Assembly: GCA_947647735.1 (NCBI GenBank)
Contig: CANSLJ010000010.1
Coordinates: 1-64,000, forward strand
Reading direction: 5' to 3'
Length of the DNA: 64,000 nt
From: an uncultured bacterium
GTDB lineage: Bacteria > Bacillota > Clostridia > Lachnospirales > Lachnospiraceae
Shown in pieces: positions 58,579 to 64,000 of this stretch. The notes beneath the pieces were generated by a model that was given only the letters and a program-made list of their open reading frames with translations, had not been told where the DNA came from and did no database searches. Every line of letters begins with the position of its first letter. Position 1 is the stretch's first letter. The translations under genes and the position numbers were made by a program.

Positions 58579-59715
58579 CTATTCATTTGCCCTGCCCGGC
58601 GTGTCCTCACTGAAGGGGCTGTTTTCATAGTTTTCGCTCTTGCTGGATACAAATTTTTCCATTTTGCGCTGGAGCGGATGTTTGATCCAGCGGGATAAGT
58701 CTTCCGTGATCTGATAAGCGGTGATCTGGAAAACGGGCAGGTAGAAGAGCGGTGTGATCTCCTCCGGCAGGCTGCATGGCACGTAAAATGTATTGGGCTC
58801 GTCCTTATACTTTTCACAGTTGGTGATCAGGTATACATTTTCCGTGACGATCTGTGTTCCCTCATAAATCTGGTGGATACGCTCTGTGCCTTCTCCGCCG
58901 TCGATCAGGAATACGGAGTACCGGGGAGTCATCTGGATATTGGGGCCATGGATATATTCCTCGATCTCATAGACTCCGGTGGGAATGCTGATGGTCTCGC
59001 CGAATTTCAGCGCGCCTTCACTGGCAGTTCCCATATTTGCACCGACGCCGCAGACATAGGCATTTGTCATGCCGGAAAGTTTCTGATAATGGCGCTGCAT
59101 AAAGTCAGGCCAGGAAGAGAGCACTTTTTCATTGATATCAGCCGCAGACAGTAACTGTTCCCTGACGAAAGCAGCTTCTTCCGCTGTCTTGATGCCCAGT
59201 GCCTCTGCCGCATCTACAGCGAAGAGCATGAAGAAGAGTGCCAGTGTCGTCACGCCTCTGGTCACATAGGCAACCGTCTCGCGGCCTACACCGTAGTTGG
59301 CAGCCACATCGCAGGCTTTCGCCAGATCACTTTCCAGATCGCCGGTCAGCCCGATACAGCGGCGTCCTTTCTCTCTGATCACCTGTACGGCATCCAGAGC
59401 GTTTAAGCTGTAACCGCTCTGACTGACCACGATGACCATATCTGTATCACTGAAATCATGCTCACTGGTGACAAAGGCAAAGGGGGTTACGATCTTCACT
59501 TCACATTTTAAGTGCCGGCGGATAAACTGGCGGGCGCACAGGCTGCCGTTGGAGGAAGAACCGCAGGCGATGATCCAGATGTTTTTGTAGCCGCCGTCCA
59601 CATATTCCTCCACAAAAGGGCGGGTCAGGTTTTTGCTGTCCTTCGTGTTGGCGCGGATGAAATCGGGACAGGACGCGATGTAATCCATCATGGTTTTTGT
59701 TTCTTTGTTTGACAT
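58579..59715 (-). CDS. SIS-domain sugar isomerase/deglycase (first of two)
   Basis: A 378-residue double-SIS protein. SIS1 has IIACGSSSNGSL and VVSQSGYSLN (S-x-SG-x-S phosphosugar loop), and SIS2 has VCGVGANMGTASEGALKFGE with IPTGVYEIEEYIHGPN. These match glutamine-fructose-6-P aminotransferase isomerase-type proteins that lost the glutaminase part, including FrlB/GfrF-type deglycases. It likely splits a phosphorylated Amadori compound into an amino acid and a sugar phosphate, though an AgaS-type ketose isomerase is possible. It is divergent from the PTS operon, behind an overlapping promoter pair. AGGAGG lies 8-9 bases before the ATG. Confidence 0.8.
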   Translation of the reverse strand: MSNKETKTMMDYIASCPDFIRANTKDSKNLTRPFVEEYVDGGYKNIWIIACGSSSNGSLCARQFIRRHLKCEVKIVTPFAFVTSEHDFSDTDMVIVVSQSGYSLNALDAVQVIREKGRRCIGLTGDLESDLAKACDVAANYGVGRETVAYVTRGVTTLALFFMLFAVDAAEALGIKTAEEAAFVREQLLSAADINEKVLSSWPDFMQRHYQKLSGMTNAYVCGVGANMGTASEGALKFGETISIPTGVYEIEEYIHGPNIQMTPRYSVFLIDGGEGTERIHQIYEGTQIVTENVYLITNCEKYKDEPNTFYVPCSLPEEITPLFYLPVFQITAYQITEDLSRWIKHPLQRKMEKFVSSKSENYENSPFSEDTPGRANE

Positions 59716-59803
59716 AGTAGTGACCTCCTTGGAAAATTGTATAAATTTTGAGAGCAGAATTTGTAAAGTTTTAACAAATCATAAAGAAATGTTTCTTGCT
59801 CTA

Positions 59804-59836
59804 TTGACATGATAACATAATATTGATATATTGTCA
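59804..59836. promoter_or_regulatory. Overlapping divergent promoters of the SIS gene and the PTS operon
   Basis: Plus strand: TTGACA (59804-59809), 17 bases, TATATT (59827-59832). Minus strand: ATGACA (complement of 59831-59836), 17 bases, TATCAT (complement of 59808-59813). The two promoters occupy the same 33 bases, so polymerase can use only one at a time. A near-inverted repeat, AATATTG to CAATATT (59819-59846), may be the operator. Confidence 0.6.
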
Positions 59837-59909
59837 TTACAATATTACTAATTTTCCTTGGATCCGGAAAATAAAAACAAAACTATAAAAGAGAAGGGAG
59901 AAAAAAATC

Positions 59910-60386
59910 ATGCCGGATATTATGTTGACACGTATCGACAATCGACTGGTGCACGGACAGGTAGGCGTGGCATGGACGAGTTCTTTGGGAGGCTGCAATC
60001 TGATCGTTGTTGCGGATGATATCGCAGCAAAAGACCCCGTACAGCAGAGCCTGATGAGTGCGACAGCAAAAAATGCGGGCTGCGGCATCCGGTTCTTCAC
60101 ACTGGAAAAAACGATCGCCGTAATACATAAGGCTTCGCCGAATCAGCATATCTTTCTGATCGTGCGCGATCCGCAGAGCGCAAGGAAGCTGGTGGAGGGC
60201 GGCGTACCGATGGATAAGCTCTGTATCGGCAATATGCATGTGGGACCGGGAAAGGAAGTTGTAGGAGATGTGCATGTGTATATGGATCAGCAGGATAAGG
60301 AAGACTTGAGGGCGATCCGTGCAAAAGGGGTTGATGTCTATATCCAGATCGCACCGGGCGACCGAAAACTGGATTTCGACAAATAA
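59910..60386 (+). CDS. PTS EIIB component, mannose/fructose/sorbose family
   Basis: A 158-residue EIIB. The phospho-accepting His lies at about 15 (RIDNRLVHGQVG), the family signature is present (VGVAWTSSLG), and the fold and length fit man-type EIIB. It receives phosphate from EIIA~P and passes it to the incoming sugar. GAGAAGGGAG precedes the ATG. First gene of the operon EIIB-EIIC-EIID-SIS-PfkB. No EIIA is encoded in the window; it may lie downstream or be shared from another locus. Confidence 0.95.
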   Translation: MPDIMLTRIDNRLVHGQVGVAWTSSLGGCNLIVVADDIAAKDPVQQSLMSATAKNAGCGIRFFTLEKTIAVIHKASPNQHIFLIVRDPQSARKLVEGGVPMDKLCIGNMHVGPGKEVVGDVHVYMDQQDKEDLRAIRAKGVDVYIQIAPGDRKLDFDK

Positions 60387-60420
60387 AAACGCTTTACGAA
60401 AACGAAAAGGAGAATGAATC

Positions 60421-61215
60421 ATGCAAATTACACTTATTCAGGGTTTGTTGATCGCACTGGTGGTATTTATCTGTGCGTTTGATAAACATATGGAAACATT
60501 TATGTGGTTTCGTCCGCTTGTAGTGGCATTTTTTACAGGCATTATCTTAGGGGATATCTCACTGGGACTGAAAGCCGGCGCGGTGGCGGAACTTTCTTAT
60601 CTGGGGCTCTTGACGGTAGGCGGTACGGTTCCTCCCGATCCCCTGTTTGCGGGTCTGATGACGACGGTTCTGGCATACACGACGGGATGTGATGTGAATA
60701 CGGCGCTCGGCCTAGCGGTTCCTTTCGCGCTGATCGGCCAGTGGATCAACACCGGTACCAACACATTTTACGCAGGTTTTCTTCCTTCCATTGATAAAGC
60801 GGTGGCGGAAGGAAATGAAAAAGCGCTGGAGAGAAAAATGTATTTTGGCTGGATCTTATATGCATTCTTGTTTGCGCTGGCGGCATTTTTGTCCGTATAT
60901 GCATTCCAGAGTGGCATCTCTGCTTTTGTAAATGCCTTCCCCGAGTGGCTTGTTCACGGTTTTGAGGTTGCCGGAGGGCTGATGCCGGCAGTCGGTCTTG
61001 CACTGCTTTTGGTGGTGATGCTGAAGAAAGAAAACGCGGCGTTTTTACTGGCAGGCTTTGTCATTATGATCATTACAAACTGTGCTAACATCCTGCCGGT
61101 GGCGATCATTGCGGGATGTATCGCGTTTGTAGGTTTCAATCGTGATGTACAGATAGCGAAGCTGCAGGAAACTGCATCTGCGTCAGGGGAAGGAGAGTTT
61201 GAAGATGGAATCTAA
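60421..61215 (+). CDS. PTS EIIC component, mannose/fructose/sorbose family
   Basis: A 264-residue membrane component with about six to eight helices. The early region VVAFFTGIILGDISLGLKAG and EL(S/A)YLG-type AELSYLGLLTVGGTVPPD are signatures of man-type EIIC, which together with EIID forms the channel. The last residues (GEFEDGI) overlap the EIID start by 11 bases. AAAAGGAG precedes the ATG. Confidence 0.95.
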   Translation: MQITLIQGLLIALVVFICAFDKHMETFMWFRPLVVAFFTGIILGDISLGLKAGAVAELSYLGLLTVGGTVPPDPLFAGLMTTVLAYTTGCDVNTALGLAVPFALIGQWINTGTNTFYAGFLPSIDKAVAEGNEKALERKMYFGWILYAFLFALAAFLSVYAFQSGISAFVNAFPEWLVHGFEVAGGLMPAVGLALLLVVMLKKENAAFLLAGFVIMIITNCANILPVAIIAGCIAFVGFNRDVQIAKLQETASASGEGEFEDGI

Positions 61216-61990
61216 AATTACAAAAAAAGATCTGCATGAGATGGCGATCCGCTCCATGGCAGAGCAGTGCTGTTTCAGCTTTGAGCGTATGCAGGCAGTC
61301 GGATTTTGTTACGGCATGACAAAGTGTTTCAGGAAGATCCACGGCGATAACAATAAGGAAATGGCCGAGGCGATGGCAAACAATCTGGACTTTATCAATA
61401 CAGAGCCTCATATGGCGGCGATCCTGCAGGGACTTATCGTGTCCATGGAGGAAAGGGGACAGGAGAGAAGCCTGATCCACGGTTTAAAAACCGGTTTGTT
61501 CGGCCCGCTGGCGGGACTTGGCGATGCCATCTGGTGGTATACGGCGATGCCGATCATCGCATCCATCTGCTGTTCCCTGGCAAGCCAGAACAGCATGCTC
61601 GGACCGATCTTATATATCCTGTTCTGGGCGGTAACGGCGGTGGCGAGCCGTATCTGGTTTGTAAATCTTGGTTATAAAGCCGGTGTAAGCTCTATCAAGT
61701 TTATCGGGGATAATGCGAGCGCGCTGACAAAGGCGGCAGGCATTCTGGGTGTAATGGTCGTGGGCGGCCTGATCCCGAGCTATGTAAGCTTTGCTTTCCC
61801 GGAATCTCTGGTTGTGGCAGGCGGCGTTTCCATTCAGGGAATCTTTGATTCCATTATGCCGAATATCCTGCCTCTCGGATTTGTATTCTTATTATATTGG
61901 CTGTTTAAGAAAAAGAATGTCAATACGATCAAGCTGATCTTACTGGTTATCGTGGTATCTATTCTGCTTTCCTTCCTGGGGATCATGTAG
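61205..61990 (+). CDS. PTS EIID component, mannose/fructose/sorbose family
   Basis: A 261-residue EIID. N-terminal KITKKDLHEMAIRSMAEQ and CFSFERMQAVGFCYGM are family-typical, GLKTGLFGPLAGLGDAIWW is the hallmark loop, and the C-terminal half is hydrophobic (about three helices). It completes the channel with EIIC. ATG 61205 (AGGAG 9-10 bases before) is preferred to TTG 61199. Confidence 0.95.
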   Translation: MESKITKKDLHEMAIRSMAEQCCFSFERMQAVGFCYGMTKCFRKIHGDNNKEMAEAMANNLDFINTEPHMAAILQGLIVSMEERGQERSLIHGLKTGLFGPLAGLGDAIWWYTAMPIIASICCSLASQNSMLGPILYILFWAVTAVASRIWFVNLGYKAGVSSIKFIGDNASALTKAAGILGVMVVGGLIPSYVSFAFPESLVVAGGVSIQGIFDSIMPNILPLGFVFLLYWLFKKKNVNTIKLILLVIVVSILLSFLGIM

Positions 61991-62032
61991 GCAGATAAAA
62001 AAACGGTTACTTATTAACTTTCCTTTTAAGCG

Positions 62033-62068
62033 GCGCTCCGGGATGCCGGAGCGGTCAGAACGGAGCGC
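62033..62068 (+). repeat. Alternative hairpins between EIID and the SIS gene
   Basis: CGCTCCGG-GATG-CCGGAGCG (62034-62053) is a strong 8-bp hairpin. The same left arm can pair instead with CGGAGCGC (62061-62068). With no T-tract it is probably a stabiliser or processing site that keeps the upstream PTS message abundant. Confidence 0.5.
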
Positions 62069-62110
62069 TGTAAAAAAGAAAAATACGGAGTAAAGGGTGG
62101 CAACTTATCT

Positions 62111-63115
62111 ATGGAAATGGTGAATTTTAATGAACAGCAGATCGTCGCAAACGGCGATATCATTTATGAACAGAGAGCAAAGATTGAGGCGATAGCAGAT
62201 TCTATTATCGACACCGGGTTTGATCTTCTCTTATTTACAAGCAGCGGCGGGAGCCAGGCAATGCTGGATCCGTTTGCCTTCTATATCAGACATGAATCAA
62301 AGCTTCCGGTGGAGAATATGATCTCTGCAGATCTCCTGCTGGGCGGCTGCAATCGGATCACGGATAAGACTGTAGCTTTCCTGACATCAAAATCAGGGGA
62401 TACCGCGGAGACCGTGAAGGCGGCGAAATGGTTGAAGGAGCAGGGAGTACGGCTGGTTTCCGTTGTGGGAAAGCCGGATTCCATCCTGGAGGATATCAGC
62501 GATGATACGATCGTTTACGGGGAAGGCAGGCCGCAGGAGCTGGTATTGTATCTTTTGATCGGACGGATCTTATACCGGAGCGGTAACTTTGAAGAATATC
62601 CGGAGTTCGCGGAGGAACTGAAGGGGCTTGCCTTTGCGCTGGCACAGGTGCGGAAGCAGGCGGATGAGAAGTGCAGGAAGTATGCGTTGGACTACTGTAA
62701 GGAACCCTACAATATATGGGTGGGCAGCGGAGATCTCTGGCCGACAGCTTACAGCTACAGCATGTGTGTGCTGGAGGAGAGCCAGTGGATCAGGACGAAG
62801 AGCGTTTCCAGCCCTGAATTTTTCCACGGTACGCTGGAACTTCTGGAGGAGGATGTGTGCATGACGCTGCTTTTGACGGAAGGCCCCACAAGGGAACTGG
62901 ATGAGCGGGTAAGGGATTTTGCCGTGCAGCATACGAAGAAACTGACCTGCTTTGACTGTGCGGATTATGAACTGCCCGGTATCAGTCCGAAGTTCCGCAG
63001 ATGGCTCAGCCCCGTGGTGATGGCGGCGGTTCTGCAGCGCATCAGCAAGAATATAGAACAGATCACAGGACATTCACTGGATATCAGACGTTATTATCGG
63101 AAAGAGAATTATTGA
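62111..63115 (+). CDS. SIS-domain deglycase, FrlB/GfrE-like (second)
   Basis: A 334-residue SIS protein. SIS1 has LLLFTSSGGSQAML and FLTSKSGDTAET; SIS2 has WVGSGDLWPTAYSYSMCVLE and VSSPEFFHGTLELLEED, the last being a hallmark of fructoselysine-6-phosphate deglycase FrlB. It should hydrolyse a 6-phosphorylated Amadori compound to glucose 6-phosphate and the free amino acid. It overlaps nothing; its stop lies 1 base before the PfkB start. AAAGGGTGG is upstream of ATG 62111. Confidence 0.87.
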   Translation: MEMVNFNEQQIVANGDIIYEQRAKIEAIADSIIDTGFDLLLFTSSGGSQAMLDPFAFYIRHESKLPVENMISADLLLGGCNRITDKTVAFLTSKSGDTAETVKAAKWLKEQGVRLVSVVGKPDSILEDISDDTIVYGEGRPQELVLYLLIGRILYRSGNFEEYPEFAEELKGLAFALAQVRKQADEKCRKYALDYCKEPYNIWVGSGDLWPTAYSYSMCVLEESQWIRTKSVSSPEFFHGTLELLEEDVCMTLLLTEGPTRELDERVRDFAVQHTKKLTCFDCADYELPGISPKFRRWLSPVVMAAVLQRISKNIEQITGHSLDIRRYYRKENY

Positions 63116-63116
63116 G

Positions 63117-63980
63117 ATGAAAATAATTGCGCTAGGGGACAATGTTATTGATTATTACCGGAACACAGGAGAATGTTTTCCGGGAGGCAATGCGGTAAAT
63201 GTGGCGGTGCATGCGGCAAAGCAGGGAGCTGTTTCGGAATATATGGGAAATCTGGGGACGGATAAGTATGCTAAAGTGATCACAGATGCGCTTGATAGCT
63301 TTGGCGTAGATTACAGCCATTGTCCCATACTGTCCGGGAAGACCACGAAGCTGTGCCGGTATGATGTGACAGACGGTGAAAGGTCCTTTGTGGATGTGGT
63401 GACCGGACCGGATTGGGCAGGGCCGATACAGCTGAGTGAGGAGGATCTTGCACATCTTGCGGAAGCTGATCTGATCGTCAGCAGCTGCAACGCCAAGATA
63501 CCGGAACAGATGGAGGCAGTGCAGGCGCTGCCAGCGGTGTCTGCCTACGATTTCGGGGAAAAAGAAAAATACCGCACGGAAGAATACTATGATCAGGTGT
63601 GTCACAACATGGATCTTGCCATGTTTTCCTGCAGGCCGATGGAGGAGGAGGAATTTCAGAGATTCTGTGAACCTCTGCACAGGCGGGGCGTGATACATAT
63701 ACTGGCGACCATTGGTGCGGAAGGACAGCTCCTGTCAGCGGGAGGCAGAATTATAAAAAAGGGTGTTCATAAAGTGGTTCCAAGTGATACAATGGGAGCA
63801 GGAGATTCCTTTTTGGCAGCCTTTTTAAACAGCCTGATGAAGGCGGGATGGCGGAAAAACAGCCTGATGCCGGAGAAGGCGCTGAGGGAGGCGCTGCAGG
63901 CGGGACAGGAAGCATCTGCTGAAAACTGTATGAGGCAGGGCGGATTTGGTGTGAGATCAGAGGTTTCTCCTGTTATTTAA
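63117..63980 (+). CDS. PfkB-family sugar kinase, FrlD-like
   Basis: A 287-residue PfkB/ribokinase fold. IALGDNVIDYYRN at the start, GGNAVNVAVHAAKQG (substrate strand) and the catalytic DTMGAGDSFLAAFL (anion hole with base Asp) are clear. The best-fitting member is fructoselysine 6-kinase FrlD: length about 260-290 and next to a FrlB-like gene. It would make the substrate of the deglycase. A PTS that also phosphorylates its sugar makes a kinase seem redundant; both are nonetheless in one operon. The reading frame is complete 20 bases before the window end. Confidence 0.85.
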   Translation: MKIIALGDNVIDYYRNTGECFPGGNAVNVAVHAAKQGAVSEYMGNLGTDKYAKVITDALDSFGVDYSHCPILSGKTTKLCRYDVTDGERSFVDVVTGPDWAGPIQLSEEDLAHLAEADLIVSSCNAKIPEQMEAVQALPAVSAYDFGEKEKYRTEEYYDQVCHNMDLAMFSCRPMEEEEFQRFCEPLHRRGVIHILATIGAEGQLLSAGGRIIKKGVHKVVPSDTMGAGDSFLAAFLNSLMKAGWRKNSLMPEKALREALQAGQEASAENCMRQGGFGVRSEVSPVI

Positions 63981-64000
63981 AAAATAGAAGCAGGGAGAAA

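Noticed and set aside
1-64000. CRISPR arrays, rRNA, tRNA, intact insertion sequences or prophage
   Set aside because: I found no regularly spaced direct repeats, no tRNA cloverleaf or rRNA sequence, and no transposase, integrase or phage structural gene.

Overview
The window reads as chromosomal DNA of a gut-associated Firmicute, most likely a member of the Lachnospiraceae (Clostridia). The grounds are Gram-positive style ribosome binding sites, many lipoproteins with clostridial lipoboxes, a DUF6320 / condensation-like acyltransferase / esterase cluster, DUF6142, DUF4179 and DUF4854 proteins, a long M29-type peptidase and a bile salt hydrolase. The taxonomy is inferred from gene content only. 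No rRNA, tRNA, CRISPR array, complete insertion sequence or prophage was seen. Nearly all of the sequence is coding; the main decayed stretch is 3.67-4.56 kb.

Layout. 0-9.5 kb: 3' part of a hybrid histidine kinase, a small acidic membrane protein, an RlmD-type rRNA methyltransferase, a gene-remnant region, an ADP-ribosylglycohydrolase-like protein, a small alarmone synthetase, and a reverse-strand DUF6320 / condensation-like pair. 9.7-16 kb: esterase, DAHP synthase, an MBOAT + SGNH O-acylation pair, then a SigV/RsiV-like ECF sigma and anti-sigma pair behind its own ECF-type promoter. 16-29 kb: two antimicrobial-response style modules. One has an OmpR/HK pair divergent from twin lipoproteins and an FtsX-type ABC transporter. 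The other is a Bce-type RR-HK-ATPase-permease set lying directly downstream of a bile salt hydrolase. 29-36 kb: LacI regulator + MATE pump, an MBL-fold hydrolase, a TPR lipoprotein, pyrF and pyrE. Between pyrF and pyrE sits a compact locus that looks like a type I toxin-antitoxin system (26-residue membrane peptide plus convergent antisense RNA). 36-41 kb: small membrane proteins, an M29 aminopeptidase with a long N-terminal extension, and an AbiE-type toxin-antitoxin pair. 40.7-50 kb: purE, purM, purN, purD, an SH3-domain membrane protein, clpC and radA. 50-58.5 kb: a heterodimeric ABC exporter, a DUF3829 lipoprotein, a two-gene unit behind a SigD (flagellar-type) promoter, and a second ECF sigma / DUF4179 anti-sigma pair with its own ECF promoter. 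58.6-64 kb: a mannose-family PTS with two SIS-domain enzymes and a PfkB kinase, which fits use of Amadori (fructoselysine/glucoselysine-type) compounds.

The most unusual non-coding signal is a family of intercistronic hairpins. Four copies start with CAGCA, have an unrelated but self-complementary upper stem, and end in TGC(T/G)G followed by (A/G)ACTGGAATAG and a GGAG ribosome binding site. They lie just upstream of aroF (10.66 kb), a 50-residue membrane protein (35.96 kb), purM (41.24 kb) and clpC (46.07 kb). A longer relative with a looser tail precedes purD (43.17 kb). Arms that change together while the flank stays fixed point to selection for an RNA structure joined to the translation start.
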